A stretch of DNA of 64,000 bases from Brassica napus (GCF_020379485.1 NW_026016875.1:1-64000), one strand, 5' to 3'; counted from the first letter of the stretch, positions 33,975-47,389 are shown. Notes: generated by a model not told the origin, from the sequence alone. Numbers and translations are program-made.

Positions 33975-34351
33975 TTTTATTTTTTAATTTTTTTTTAGCC
34001 TAAAACGAGTTTAAACTTGGAAACCTCATAACTTTTGAACCGTGAGGAACTACGTCGCCCATAGCACCATTTCGGAAAGCCCCAGAAACCATAATGGGCG
34101 GTGAATAGGGGGCGCAATTTTTCGGGCTCAAATTCAGCCGTTTTGACCCTCAAACGGGCTGCGGAAAGTTATGGCACGTAAAAAAGATCGAAAGCGGATT
34201 CTCAAGGTGTTTTTGATGCTTTCTTAACGCCGTTAACCTCGATGCACTTTTTCGCTCGAAACAAAACGGCAAGAAAATCATGTGGGCCCCACGGCCTTAC
34301 ACTTGGATTGGCCGGGAAAAGGATATATAGAAACGAGAGTGATGTACTGAC

Positions 34352-34471
34352 GGGTGCGATCATACCAGCACTAATGCACCGGATCCCATCAGAACTCCGC
34401 AGTTAAGCGTGCTTGGGCGAGAGTAGTACTAGGATGGGTGACCTCCCGGGAAGTCCTCGTGTTGCACCCCT
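34352..34471 (+). rRNA. 5S: 5S rRNA copy 70
   Basis: 120 nt; 9-T tail; 497-bp unit. Confidence 0.97.
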
Positions 34472-34848
34472 TTTTATTTTTTAATTTTTTTTTAGCCTAA
34501 AACGAGTTTAAACTTGGAAACCTCATAACTTTTGAACCGTGAGGAACTACGTCGCCCATAGCACCATTTCGGAAAGCCCCAGAAACCATAATGGGCGGTG
34601 AATAGGGGGCGCAATTTTTCGGGCTCAAATTCAGCCGTTTTGACCCTCAAACGGGCTGCGGAAAGTTATGGCACGTAAAAAAGATCGAAAGCGGATTCTC
34701 AAGGTGTTTTTGATGCTTTCTTAACGCCGTTAACCTCGATGCACTTTTTCGCTCGAAACAAAACGGCAAGAAAATCATGTGGGCCCCACGGCCTTACACT
34801 TGGATTGGCCGGGAAAAGGATATATAGAAACGAGAGTGATGTACTGAC

Positions 34849-34968
34849 GGGTGCGATCATACCAGCACTAATGCACCGGATCCCATCAGAACTCCGCAGT
34901 TAAGCGTGCTTGGGCGAGAGTAGTACTAGGATGGGTGACCTCCCGGGAAGTCCTCGTGTTGCACCCCT
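34849..34968 (+). rRNA. 5S: 5S rRNA copy 71
   Basis: 120 nt; 9-T tail; 497-bp unit. Confidence 0.97.
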
Positions 34969-35345
34969 TTTTATTTTTTAATTTTTTTTTAGCCTAAAAC
35001 GAGTTTAAACTTGGAAACCTCATAACTTTTGAACCGTGAGGAACTACGTCGCCCATAGCACCATTTCGGAAAGCCCCAGAAACCATAATGGGCGGTGAAT
35101 AGGGGGCGCAATTTTTCGGGCTCAAATTCAGCCGTTTTGACCCTCAAACGGGCTGCGGAAAGTTATGGCACGTAAAAAAGATCGAAAGCGGATTCTCAAG
35201 GTGTTTTTGATGCTTTCTTAACGCCGTTAACCTCGATGCACTTTTTCGCTCGAAACAAAACGGCAAGAAAATCATGTGGGCCCCACGGCCTTACACTTGG
35301 ATTGGCCGGGAAAAGGATATATAGAAACGAGAGTGATGTACTGAC

Positions 35346-35465
35346 GGGTGCGATCATACCAGCACTAATGCACCGGATCCCATCAGAACTCCGCAGTTAA
35401 GCGTGCTTGGGCGAGAGTAGTACTAGGATGGGTGACCTCCCGGGAAGTCCTCGTGTTGCACCCCT
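35346..35465 (+). rRNA. 5S: 5S rRNA copy 72
   Basis: 120 nt; 8-T tail; 496-bp unit. Confidence 0.97.
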
Positions 35466-35841
35466 TTTTATTTTTTAATTTTTTTTAGCCTAAAACGAGT
35501 TTAAACTTGGAAACCTCATAACTTTTGAACCGTGAGGAACTACGTCGCCCATAGCACCATTTCGGAAAGCCCCAGAAACCATAATGGGCGGTGAATAGGG
35601 GGCGCAATTTTTCGGGCTCAAATTCAGCCGTTTTGACCCTCAAACGGGCTGCGGAAAGTTATGGCACGTAAAAAAGATCGAAAGCGGATTCTCAAGGTGT
35701 TTTTGATGCTTTCTTAACGCCGTTAACCTCGATGCACTTTTTCGCTCGAAACAAAACGGCAAGAAAATCATGTGGGCCCCACGGCCTTACACTTGGATTG
35801 GCCGGGAAAAGGATATATAGAAACGAGAGTGATGTACTGAC

Positions 35842-35961
35842 GGGTGCGATCATACCAGCACTAATGCACCGGATCCCATCAGAACTCCGCAGTTAAGCGT
35901 GCTTGGGCGAGAGTAGTACTAGGATGGGTGACCTCCCGGGAAGTCCTCGTGTTGCACCCCT
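35842..35961 (+). rRNA. 5S: 5S rRNA copy 73
   Basis: 120 nt; 9-T tail; 497-bp unit. Confidence 0.97.
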
Positions 35962-36338
35962 TTTTATTTTTTAATTTTTTTTTAGCCTAAAACGAGTTTA
36001 AACTTGGAAACCTCATAACTTTTGAACCGTGAGGAACTACGTCGCCCATAGCACCATTTCGGAAAGCCCCAGAAACCATAATGGGCGGTGAATAGGGGGC
36101 GCAATTTTTCGGGCTCAAATTCAGCCGTTTTGACCCTCAAACGGGCTGCGGAAAGTTATGGCACGTAAAAAAGATCGAAAGCGGATTCTCAAGGTGTTTT
36201 TGATGCTTTCTTAACGCCGTTAACCTCGATGCACTTTTTCGCTCGAAACAAAACGGCAAGAAAATCATGTGGGCCCCACGGCCTTACACTTGGATTGGCC
36301 GGGAAAAGGATATATAGAAACGAGAGTGATGTACTGAC

Positions 36339-36458
36339 GGGTGCGATCATACCAGCACTAATGCACCGGATCCCATCAGAACTCCGCAGTTAAGCGTGCT
36401 TGGGCGAGAGTAGTACTAGGATGGGTGACCTCCCGGGAAGTCCTCGTGTTGCACCCCT
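36339..36458 (+). rRNA. 5S: 5S rRNA copy 74
   Basis: 120 nt; 9-T tail; 497-bp unit. Confidence 0.97.
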
Positions 36459-36835
36459 TTTTATTTTTTAATTTTTTTTTAGCCTAAAACGAGTTTAAAC
36501 TTGGAAACCTCATAACTTTTGAACCGTGAGGAACTACGTCGCCCATAGCACCATTTCGGAAAGCCCCAGAAACCATAATGGGCGGTGAATAGGGGGCGCA
36601 ATTTTTCGGGCTCAAATTCAGCCGTTTTGACCCTCAAACGGGCTGCGGAAAGTTATGGCACGTAAAAAAGATCGAAAGCGGATTCTCAAGGTGTTTTTGA
36701 TGCTTTCTTAACGCCGTTAACCTCGATGCACTTTTTCGCTCGAAACAAAACGGCAAGAAAATCATGTGGGCCCCACGGCCTTACACTTGGATTGGCCGGG
36801 AAAAGGATATATAGAAACGAGAGTGATGTACTGAC

Positions 36836-36955
36836 GGGTGCGATCATACCAGCACTAATGCACCGGATCCCATCAGAACTCCGCAGTTAAGCGTGCTTGG
36901 GCGAGAGTAGTACTAGGATGGGTGACCTCCCGGGAAGTCCTCGTGTTGCACCCCT
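36836..36955 (+). rRNA. 5S: 5S rRNA copy 75
   Basis: 120 nt; 8-T tail; 496-bp unit. Confidence 0.97.
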
Positions 36956-37331
36956 TTTTATTTTTTAATTTTTTTTAGCCTAAAACGAGTTTAAACTTGG
37001 AAACCTCATAACTTTTGAACCGTGAGGAACTACGTCGCCCATAGCACCATTTCGGAAAGCCCCAGAAACCATAATGGGCGGTGAATAGGGGGCGCAATTT
37101 TTCGGGCTCAAATTCAGCCGTTTTGACCCTCAAACGGGCTGCGGAAAGTTATGGCACGTAAAAAAGATCGAAAGCGGATTCTCAAGGTGTTTTTGATGCT
37201 TTCTTAACGCCGTTAACCTCGATGCACTTTTTCGCTCGAAACAAAACGGCAAGAAAATCATGTGGGCCCCACGGCCTTACACTTGGATTGGCCGGGAAAA
37301 GGATATATAGAAACGAGAGTGATGTACTGAC

Positions 37332-37451
37332 GGGTGCGATCATACCAGCACTAATGCACCGGATCCCATCAGAACTCCGCAGTTAAGCGTGCTTGGGCGA
37401 GAGTAGTACTAGGATGGGTGACCTCCCGGGAAGTCCTCGTGTTGCACCCCT
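37332..37451 (+). rRNA. 5S: 5S rRNA copy 76
   Basis: 120 nt; 9-T tail; 497-bp unit. Confidence 0.97.
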
Positions 37452-37828
37452 TTTTATTTTTTAATTTTTTTTTAGCCTAAAACGAGTTTAAACTTGGAAA
37501 CCTCATAACTTTTGAACCGTGAGGAACTACGTCGCCCATAGCACCATTTCGGAAAGCCCCAGAAACCATAATGGGCGGTGAATAGGGGGCGCAATTTTTC
37601 GGGCTCAAATTCAGCCGTTTTGACCCTCAAACGGGCTGCGGAAAGTTATGGCACGTAAAAAAGATCGAAAGCGGATTCTCAAGGTGTTTTTGATGCTTTC
37701 TTAACGCCGTTAACCTCGATGCACTTTTTCGCTCGAAACAAAACGGCAAGAAAATCATGTGGGCCCCACGGCCTTACACTTGGATTGGCCGGGAAAAGGA
37801 TATATAGAAACGAGAGTGATGTACTGAC

Positions 37829-37948
37829 GGGTGCGATCATACCAGCACTAATGCACCGGATCCCATCAGAACTCCGCAGTTAAGCGTGCTTGGGCGAGAG
37901 TAGTACTAGGATGGGTGACCTCCCGGGAAGTCCTCGTGTTGCACCCCT
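37829..37948 (+). rRNA. 5S: 5S rRNA copy 77
   Basis: 120 nt; 9-T tail; 497-bp unit. Confidence 0.97.
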
Positions 37949-38325
37949 TTTTATTTTTTAATTTTTTTTTAGCCTAAAACGAGTTTAAACTTGGAAACCT
38001 CATAACTTTTGAACCGTGAGGAACTACGTCGCCCATAGCACCATTTCGGAAAGCCCCAGAAACCATAATGGGCGGTGAATAGGGGGCGCAATTTTTCGGG
38101 CTCAAATTCAGCCGTTTTGACCCTCAAACGGGCTGCGGAAAGTTATGGCACGTAAAAAAGATCGAAAGCGGATTCTCAAGGTGTTTTTGATGCTTTCTTA
38201 ACGCCGTTAACCTCGATGCACTTTTTCGCTCGAAACAAAACGGCAAGAAAATCATGTGGGCCCCACGGCCTTACACTTGGATTGGCCGGGAAAAGGATAT
38301 ATAGAAACGAGAGTGATGTACTGAC

Positions 38326-38445
38326 GGGTGCGATCATACCAGCACTAATGCACCGGATCCCATCAGAACTCCGCAGTTAAGCGTGCTTGGGCGAGAGTAG
38401 TACTAGGATGGGTGACCTCCCGGGAAGTCCTCGTGTTGCACCCCT
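38326..38445 (+). rRNA. 5S: 5S rRNA copy 78
   Basis: 120 nt; 9-T tail; 497-bp unit. Confidence 0.97.
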
Positions 38446-38822
38446 TTTTATTTTTTAATTTTTTTTTAGCCTAAAACGAGTTTAAACTTGGAAACCTCAT
38501 AACTTTTGAACCGTGAGGAACTACGTCGCCCATAGCACCATTTCGGAAAGCCCCAGAAACCATAATGGGCGGTGAATAGGGGGCGCAATTTTTCGGGCTC
38601 AAATTCAGCCGTTTTGACCCTCAAACGGGCTGCGGAAAGTTATGGCACGTAAAAAAGATCGAAAGCGGATTCTCAAGGTGTTTTTGATGCTTTCTTAACG
38701 CCGTTAACCTCGATGCACTTTTTCGCTCGAAACAAAACGGCAAGAAAATCATGTGGGCCCCACGGCCTTACACTTGGATTGGCCGGGAAAAGGATATATA
38801 GAAACGAGAGTGATGTACTGAC

Positions 38823-38942
38823 GGGTGCGATCATACCAGCACTAATGCACCGGATCCCATCAGAACTCCGCAGTTAAGCGTGCTTGGGCGAGAGTAGTAC
38901 TAGGATGGGTGACCTCCCGGGAAGTCCTCGTGTTGCACCCCT
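38823..38942 (+). rRNA. 5S: 5S rRNA copy 79
   Basis: 120 nt; 9-T tail; 497-bp unit. Confidence 0.97.
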
Positions 38943-39319
38943 TTTTATTTTTTAATTTTTTTTTAGCCTAAAACGAGTTTAAACTTGGAAACCTCATAAC
39001 TTTTGAACCGTGAGGAACTACGTCGCCCATAGCACCATTTCGGAAAGCCCCAGAAACCATAATGGGCGGTGAATAGGGGGCGCAATTTTTCGGGCTCAAA
39101 TTCAGCCGTTTTGACCCTCAAACGGGCTGCGGAAAGTTATGGCACGTAAAAAAGATCGAAAGCGGATTCTCAAGGTGTTTTTGATGCTTTCTTAACGCCG
39201 TTAACCTCGATGCACTTTTTCGCTCGAAACAAAACGGCAAGAAAATCATGTGGGCCCCACGGCCTTACACTTGGATTGGCCGGGAAAAGGATATATAGAA
39301 ACGAGAGTGATGTACTGAC

Positions 39320-39439
39320 GGGTGCGATCATACCAGCACTAATGCACCGGATCCCATCAGAACTCCGCAGTTAAGCGTGCTTGGGCGAGAGTAGTACTAG
39401 GATGGGTGACCTCCCGGGAAGTCCTCGTGTTGCACCCCT
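39320..39439 (+). rRNA. 5S: 5S rRNA copy 80
   Basis: 120 nt; 9-T tail; 497-bp unit. Confidence 0.97.
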
Positions 39440-39816
39440 TTTTATTTTTTAATTTTTTTTTAGCCTAAAACGAGTTTAAACTTGGAAACCTCATAACTTT
39501 TGAACCGTGAGGAACTACGTCGCCCATAGCACCATTTCGGAAAGCCCCAGAAACCATAATGGGCGGTGAATAGGGGGCGCAATTTTTCGGGCTCAAATTC
39601 AGCCGTTTTGACCCTCAAACGGGCTGCGGAAAGTTATGGCACGTAAAAAAGATCGAAAGCGGATTCTCAAGGTGTTTTTGATGCTTTCTTAACGCCGTTA
39701 ACCTCGATGCACTTTTTCGCTCGAAACAAAACGGCAAGAAAATCATGTGGGCCCCACGGCCTTACACTTGGATTGGCCGGGAAAAGGATATATAGAAACG
39801 AGAGTGATGTACTGAC

Positions 39817-39936
39817 GGGTGCGATCATACCAGCACTAATGCACCGGATCCCATCAGAACTCCGCAGTTAAGCGTGCTTGGGCGAGAGTAGTACTAGGAT
39901 GGGTGACCTCCCGGGAAGTCCTCGTGTTGCACCCCT
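39817..39936 (+). rRNA. 5S: 5S rRNA copy 81
   Basis: 120 nt; 9-T tail; 497-bp unit. Confidence 0.97.
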
Positions 39937-40313
39937 TTTTATTTTTTAATTTTTTTTTAGCCTAAAACGAGTTTAAACTTGGAAACCTCATAACTTTTGA
40001 ACCGTGAGGAACTACGTCGCCCATAGCACCATTTCGGAAAGCCCCAGAAACCATAATGGGCGGTGAATAGGGGGCGCAATTTTTCGGGCTCAAATTCAGC
40101 CGTTTTGACCCTCAAACGGGCTGCGGAAAGTTATGGCACGTAAAAAAGATCGAAAGCGGATTCTCAAGGTGTTTTTGATGCTTTCTTAACGCCGTTAACC
40201 TCGATGCACTTTTTCGCTCGAAACAAAACGGCAAGAAAATCATGTGGGCCCCACGGCCTTACACTTGGATTGGCCGGGAAAAGGATATATAGAAACGAGA
40301 GTGATGTACTGAC

Positions 40314-40433
40314 GGGTGCGATCATACCAGCACTAATGCACCGGATCCCATCAGAACTCCGCAGTTAAGCGTGCTTGGGCGAGAGTAGTACTAGGATGGG
40401 TGACCTCCCGGGAAGTCCTCGTGTTGCACCCCT
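40314..40433 (+). rRNA. 5S: 5S rRNA copy 82
   Basis: 120 nt; 9-T tail; 497-bp unit. Confidence 0.97.
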
Positions 40434-40810
40434 TTTTATTTTTTAATTTTTTTTTAGCCTAAAACGAGTTTAAACTTGGAAACCTCATAACTTTTGAACC
40501 GTGAGGAACTACGTCGCCCATAGCACCATTTCGGAAAGCCCCAGAAACCATAATGGGCGGTGAATAGGGGGCGCAATTTTTCGGGCTCAAATTCAGCCGT
40601 TTTGACCCTCAAACGGGCTGCGGAAAGTTATGGCACGTAAAAAAGATCGAAAGCGGATTCTCAAGGTGTTTTTGATGCTTTCTTAACGCCGTTAACCTCG
40701 ATGCACTTTTTCGCTCGAAACAAAACGGCAAGAAAATCATGTGGGCCCCACGGCCTTACACTTGGATTGGCCGGGAAAAGGATATATAGAAACGAGAGTG
40801 ATGTACTGAC

Positions 40811-40930
40811 GGGTGCGATCATACCAGCACTAATGCACCGGATCCCATCAGAACTCCGCAGTTAAGCGTGCTTGGGCGAGAGTAGTACTAGGATGGGTGA
40901 CCTCCCGGGAAGTCCTCGTGTTGCACCCCT
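40811..40930 (+). rRNA. 5S: 5S rRNA copy 83
   Basis: 120 nt; 9-T tail; 497-bp unit. Confidence 0.97.
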
Positions 40931-41307
40931 TTTTATTTTTTAATTTTTTTTTAGCCTAAAACGAGTTTAAACTTGGAAACCTCATAACTTTTGAACCGTG
41001 AGGAACTACGTCGCCCATAGCACCATTTCGGAAAGCCCCAGAAACCATAATGGGCGGTGAATAGGGGGCGCAATTTTTCGGGCTCAAATTCAGCCGTTTT
41101 GACCCTCAAACGGGCTGCGGAAAGTTATGGCACGTAAAAAAGATCGAAAGCGGATTCTCAAGGTGTTTTTGATGCTTTCTTAACGCCGTTAACCTCGATG
41201 CACTTTTTCGCTCGAAACAAAACGGCAAGAAAATCATGTGGGCCCCACGGCCTTACACTTGGATTGGCCGGGAAAAGGATATATAGAAACGAGAGTGATG
41301 TACTGAC

Positions 41308-41427
41308 GGGTGCGATCATACCAGCACTAATGCACCGGATCCCATCAGAACTCCGCAGTTAAGCGTGCTTGGGCGAGAGTAGTACTAGGATGGGTGACCT
41401 CCCGGGAAGTCCTCGTGTTGCACCCCT
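41308..41427 (+). rRNA. 5S: 5S rRNA copy 84
   Basis: 120 nt; 9-T tail; 497-bp unit. Confidence 0.97.
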
Positions 41428-41804
41428 TTTTATTTTTTAATTTTTTTTTAGCCTAAAACGAGTTTAAACTTGGAAACCTCATAACTTTTGAACCGTGAGG
41501 AACTACGTCGCCCATAGCACCATTTCGGAAAGCCCCAGAAACCATAATGGGCGGTGAATAGGGGGCGCAATTTTTCGGGCTCAAATTCAGCCGTTTTGAC
41601 CCTCAAACGGGCTGCGGAAAGTTATGGCACGTAAAAAAGATCGAAAGCGGATTCTCAAGGTGTTTTTGATGCTTTCTTAACGCCGTTAACCTCGATGCAC
41701 TTTTTCGCTCGAAACAAAACGGCAAGAAAATCATGTGGGCCCCACGGCCTTACACTTGGATTGGCCGGGAAAAGGATATATAGAAACGAGAGTGATGTAC
41801 TGAC

Positions 41805-41924
41805 GGGTGCGATCATACCAGCACTAATGCACCGGATCCCATCAGAACTCCGCAGTTAAGCGTGCTTGGGCGAGAGTAGTACTAGGATGGGTGACCTCCC
41901 GGGAAGTCCTCGTGTTGCACCCCT
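41805..41924 (+). rRNA. 5S: 5S rRNA copy 85
   Basis: 120 nt; 9-T tail; 497-bp unit. Confidence 0.97.
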
Positions 41925-42301
41925 TTTTATTTTTTAATTTTTTTTTAGCCTAAAACGAGTTTAAACTTGGAAACCTCATAACTTTTGAACCGTGAGGAAC
42001 TACGTCGCCCATAGCACCATTTCGGAAAGCCCCAGAAACCATAATGGGCGGTGAATAGGGGGCGCAATTTTTCGGGCTCAAATTCAGCCGTTTTGACCCT
42101 CAAACGGGCTGCGGAAAGTTATGGCACGTAAAAAAGATCGAAAGCGGATTCTCAAGGTGTTTTTGATGCTTTCTTAACGCCGTTAACCTCGATGCACTTT
42201 TTCGCTCGAAACAAAACGGCAAGAAAATCATGTGGGCCCCACGGCCTTACACTTGGATTGGCCGGGAAAAGGATATATAGAAACGAGAGTGATGTACTGA
42301 C

Positions 42302-42421
42302 GGGTGCGATCATACCAGCACTAATGCACCGGATCCCATCAGAACTCCGCAGTTAAGCGTGCTTGGGCGAGAGTAGTACTAGGATGGGTGACCTCCCGGG
42401 AAGTCCTCGTGTTGCACCCCT
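42302..42421 (+). rRNA. 5S: 5S rRNA copy 86
   Basis: 120 nt; 9-T tail; 497-bp unit. Confidence 0.97.
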
Positions 42422-42798
42422 TTTTATTTTTTAATTTTTTTTTAGCCTAAAACGAGTTTAAACTTGGAAACCTCATAACTTTTGAACCGTGAGGAACTAC
42501 GTCGCCCATAGCACCATTTCGGAAAGCCCCAGAAACCATAATGGGCGGTGAATAGGGGGCGCAATTTTTCGGGCTCAAATTCAGCCGTTTTGACCCTCAA
42601 ACGGGCTGCGGAAAGTTATGGCACGTAAAAAAGATCGAAAGCGGATTCTCAAGGTGTTTTTGATGCTTTCTTAACGCCGTTAACCTCGATGCACTTTTTC
42701 GCTCGAAACAAAACGGCAAGAAAATCATGTGGGCCCCACGGCCTTACACTTGGATTGGCCGGGAAAAGGATATATAGAAACGAGAGTGATGTACTGAC

Positions 42799-42918
42799 GG
42801 GTGCGATCATACCAGCACTAATGCACCGGATCCCATCAGAACTCCGCAGTTAAGCGTGCTTGGGCGAGAGTAGTACTAGGATGGGTGACCTCCCGGGAAG
42901 TCCTCGTGTTGCACCCCT
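42799..42918 (+). rRNA. 5S: 5S rRNA copy 87
   Basis: 120 nt; 9-T tail; 497-bp unit. Confidence 0.97.
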
Positions 42919-43295
42919 TTTTATTTTTTAATTTTTTTTTAGCCTAAAACGAGTTTAAACTTGGAAACCTCATAACTTTTGAACCGTGAGGAACTACGTC
43001 GCCCATAGCACCATTTCGGAAAGCCCCAGAAACCATAATGGGCGGTGAATAGGGGGCGCAATTTTTCGGGCTCAAATTCAGCCGTTTTGACCCTCAAACG
43101 GGCTGCGGAAAGTTATGGCACGTAAAAAAGATCGAAAGCGGATTCTCAAGGTGTTTTTGATGCTTTCTTAACGCCGTTAACCTCGATGCACTTTTTCGCT
43201 CGAAACAAAACGGCAAGAAAATCATGTGGGCCCCACGGCCTTACACTTGGATTGGCCGGGAAAAGGATATATAGAAACGAGAGTGATGTACTGAC

Positions 43296-43415
43296 GGGTG
43301 CGATCATACCAGCACTAATGCACCGGATCCCATCAGAACTCCGCAGTTAAGCGTGCTTGGGCGAGAGTAGTACTAGGATGGGTGACCTCCCGGGAAGTCC
43401 TCGTGTTGCACCCCT
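43296..43415 (+). rRNA. 5S: 5S rRNA copy 88
   Basis: 120 nt; 9-T tail; 497-bp unit. Confidence 0.97.
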
Positions 43416-43792
43416 TTTTATTTTTTAATTTTTTTTTAGCCTAAAACGAGTTTAAACTTGGAAACCTCATAACTTTTGAACCGTGAGGAACTACGTCGCC
43501 CATAGCACCATTTCGGAAAGCCCCAGAAACCATAATGGGCGGTGAATAGGGGGCGCAATTTTTCGGGCTCAAATTCAGCCGTTTTGACCCTCAAACGGGC
43601 TGCGGAAAGTTATGGCACGTAAAAAAGATCGAAAGCGGATTCTCAAGGTGTTTTTGATGCTTTCTTAACGCCGTTAACCTCGATGCACTTTTTCGCTCGA
43701 AACAAAACGGCAAGAAAATCATGTGGGCCCCACGGCCTTACACTTGGATTGGCCGGGAAAAGGATATATAGAAACGAGAGTGATGTACTGAC

Positions 43793-43912
43793 GGGTGCGA
43801 TCATACCAGCACTAATGCACCGGATCCCATCAGAACTCCGCAGTTAAGCGTGCTTGGGCGAGAGTAGTACTAGGATGGGTGACCTCCCGGGAAGTCCTCG
43901 TGTTGCACCCCT
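43793..43912 (+). rRNA. 5S: 5S rRNA copy 89
   Basis: 120 nt; 9-T tail; 497-bp unit. Confidence 0.97.
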
Positions 43913-44289
43913 TTTTATTTTTTAATTTTTTTTTAGCCTAAAACGAGTTTAAACTTGGAAACCTCATAACTTTTGAACCGTGAGGAACTACGTCGCCCAT
44001 AGCACCATTTCGGAAAGCCCCAGAAACCATAATGGGCGGTGAATAGGGGGCGCAATTTTTCGGGCTCAAATTCAGCCGTTTTGACCCTCAAACGGGCTGC
44101 GGAAAGTTATGGCACGTAAAAAAGATCGAAAGCGGATTCTCAAGGTGTTTTTGATGCTTTCTTAACGCCGTTAACCTCGATGCACTTTTTCGCTCGAAAC
44201 AAAACGGCAAGAAAATCATGTGGGCCCCACGGCCTTACACTTGGATTGGCCGGGAAAAGGATATATAGAAACGAGAGTGATGTACTGAC

Positions 44290-44409
44290 GGGTGCGATCA
44301 TACCAGCACTAATGCACCGGATCCCATCAGAACTCCGCAGTTAAGCGTGCTTGGGCGAGAGTAGTACTAGGATGGGTGACCTCCCGGGAAGTCCTCGTGT
44401 TGCACCCCT
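44290..44409 (+). rRNA. 5S: 5S rRNA copy 90
   Basis: 120 nt; 8-T tail; 496-bp unit. The 8-T form is frequent from here on. Confidence 0.97.
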
Positions 44410-44785
44410 TTTTATTTTTTAATTTTTTTTAGCCTAAAACGAGTTTAAACTTGGAAACCTCATAACTTTTGAACCGTGAGGAACTACGTCGCCCATAGCA
44501 CCATTTCGGAAAGCCCCAGAAACCATAATGGGCGGTGAATAGGGGGCGCAATTTTTCGGGCTCAAATTCAGCCGTTTTGACCCTCAAACGGGCTGCGGAA
44601 AGTTATGGCACGTAAAAAAGATCGAAAGCGGATTCTCAAGGTGTTTTTGATGCTTTCTTAACGCCGTTAACCTCGATGCACTTTTTCGCTCGAAACAAAA
44701 CGGCAAGAAAATCATGTGGGCCCCACGGCCTTACACTTGGATTGGCCGGGAAAAGGATATATAGAAACGAGAGTGATGTACTGAC

Positions 44786-44905
44786 GGGTGCGATCATACC
44801 AGCACTAATGCACCGGATCCCATCAGAACTCCGCAGTTAAGCGTGCTTGGGCGAGAGTAGTACTAGGATGGGTGACCTCCCGGGAAGTCCTCGTGTTGCA
44901 CCCCT
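44786..44905 (+). rRNA. 5S: 5S rRNA copy 91
   Basis: 120 nt; 9-T tail; 497-bp unit. Confidence 0.97.
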
Positions 44906-45282
44906 TTTTATTTTTTAATTTTTTTTTAGCCTAAAACGAGTTTAAACTTGGAAACCTCATAACTTTTGAACCGTGAGGAACTACGTCGCCCATAGCACCA
45001 TTTCGGAAAGCCCCAGAAACCATAATGGGCGGTGAATAGGGGGCGCAATTTTTCGGGCTCAAATTCAGCCGTTTTGACCCTCAAACGGGCTGCGGAAAGT
45101 TATGGCACGTAAAAAAGATCGAAAGCGGATTCTCAAGGTGTTTTTGATGCTTTCTTAACGCCGTTAACCTCGATGCACTTTTTCGCTCGAAACAAAACGG
45201 CAAGAAAATCATGTGGGCCCCACGGCCTTACACTTGGATTGGCCGGGAAAAGGATATATAGAAACGAGAGTGATGTACTGAC

Positions 45283-45402
45283 GGGTGCGATCATACCAGC
45301 ACTAATGCACCGGATCCCATCAGAACTCCGCAGTTAAGCGTGCTTGGGCGAGAGTAGTACTAGGATGGGTGACCTCCCGGGAAGTCCTCGTGTTGCACCC
45401 CT
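45283..45402 (+). rRNA. 5S: 5S rRNA copy 92
   Basis: 120 nt; 8-T tail; 496-bp unit. Confidence 0.97.
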
Positions 45403-45778
45403 TTTTATTTTTTAATTTTTTTTAGCCTAAAACGAGTTTAAACTTGGAAACCTCATAACTTTTGAACCGTGAGGAACTACGTCGCCCATAGCACCATTTC
45501 GGAAAGCCCCAGAAACCATAATGGGCGGTGAATAGGGGGCGCAATTTTTCGGGCTCAAATTCAGCCGTTTTGACCCTCAAACGGGCTGCGGAAAGTTATG
45601 GCACGTAAAAAAGATCGAAAGCGGATTCTCAAGGTGTTTTTGATGCTTTCTTAACGCCGTTAACCTCGATGCACTTTTTCGCTCGAAACAAAACGGCAAG
45701 AAAATCATGTGGGCCCCACGGCCTTACACTTGGATTGGCCGGGAAAAGGATATATAGAAACGAGAGTGATGTACTGAC

Positions 45779-45898
45779 GGGTGCGATCATACCAGCACTA
45801 ATGCACCGGATCCCATCAGAACTCCGCAGTTAAGCGTGCTTGGGCGAGAGTAGTACTAGGATGGGTGACCTCCCGGGAAGTCCTCGTGTTGCACCCCT
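45779..45898 (+). rRNA. 5S: 5S rRNA copy 93
   Basis: 120 nt; 9-T tail; 497-bp unit. Confidence 0.97.
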
Positions 45899-46275
45899 TT
45901 TTATTTTTTAATTTTTTTTTAGCCTAAAACGAGTTTAAACTTGGAAACCTCATAACTTTTGAACCGTGAGGAACTACGTCGCCCATAGCACCATTTCGGA
46001 AAGCCCCAGAAACCATAATGGGCGGTGAATAGGGGGCGCAATTTTTCGGGCTCAAATTCAGCCGTTTTGACCCTCAAACGGGCTGCGGAAAGTTATGGCA
46101 CGTAAAAAAGATCGAAAGCGGATTCTCAAGGTGTTTTTGATGCTTTCTTAACGCCGTTAACCTCGATGCACTTTTTCGCTCGAAACAAAACGGCAAGAAA
46201 ATCATGTGGGCCCCACGGCCTTACACTTGGATTGGCCGGGAAAAGGATATATAGAAACGAGAGTGATGTACTGAC

Positions 46276-46395
46276 GGGTGCGATCATACCAGCACTAATG
46301 CACCGGATCCCATCAGAACTCCGCAGTTAAGCGTGCTTGGGCGAGAGTAGTACTAGGATGGGTGACCTCCCGGGAAGTCCTCGTGTTGCACCCCT
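46276..46395 (+). rRNA. 5S: 5S rRNA copy 94
   Basis: 120 nt; 9-T tail; 497-bp unit. Confidence 0.97.
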
Positions 46396-46772
46396 TTTTA
46401 TTTTTTAATTTTTTTTTAGCCTAAAACGAGTTTAAACTTGGAAACCTCATAACTTTTGAACCGTGAGGAACTACGTCGCCCATAGCACCATTTCGGAAAG
46501 CCCCAGAAACCATAATGGGCGGTGAATAGGGGGCGCAATTTTTCGGGCTCAAATTCAGCCGTTTTGACCCTCAAACGGGCTGCGGAAAGTTATGGCACGT
46601 AAAAAAGATCGAAAGCGGATTCTCAAGGTGTTTTTGATGCTTTCTTAACGCCGTTAACCTCGATGCACTTTTTCGCTCGAAACAAAACGGCAAGAAAATC
46701 ATGTGGGCCCCACGGCCTTACACTTGGATTGGCCGGGAAAAGGATATATAGAAACGAGAGTGATGTACTGAC

Positions 46773-46892
46773 GGGTGCGATCATACCAGCACTAATGCAC
46801 CGGATCCCATCAGAACTCCGCAGTTAAGCGTGCTTGGGCGAGAGTAGTACTAGGATGGGTGACCTCCCGGGAAGTCCTCGTGTTGCACCCCT
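46773..46892 (+). rRNA. 5S: 5S rRNA copy 95
   Basis: 120 nt; 9-T tail; 497-bp unit. Confidence 0.97.
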
Positions 46893-47269
46893 TTTTATTT
46901 TTTAATTTTTTTTTAGCCTAAAACGAGTTTAAACTTGGAAACCTCATAACTTTTGAACCGTGAGGAACTACGTCGCCCATAGCACCATTTCGGAAAGCCC
47001 CAGAAACCATAATGGGCGGTGAATAGGGGGCGCAATTTTTCGGGCTCAAATTCAGCCGTTTTGACCCTCAAACGGGCTGCGGAAAGTTATGGCACGTAAA
47101 AAAGATCGAAAGCGGATTCTCAAGGTGTTTTTGATGCTTTCTTAACGCCGTTAACCTCGATGCACTTTTTCGCTCGAAACAAAACGGCAAGAAAATCATG
47201 TGGGCCCCACGGCCTTACACTTGGATTGGCCGGGAAAAGGATATATAGAAACGAGAGTGATGTACTGAC

Positions 47270-47389
47270 GGGTGCGATCATACCAGCACTAATGCACCGG
47301 ATCCCATCAGAACTCCGCAGTTAAGCGTGCTTGGGCGAGAGTAGTACTAGGATGGGTGACCTCCCGGGAAGTCCTCGTGTTGCACCCCT
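47270..47389 (+). rRNA. 5S: 5S rRNA copy 96
   Basis: 120 nt; 8-T tail; 496-bp unit. Confidence 0.97.
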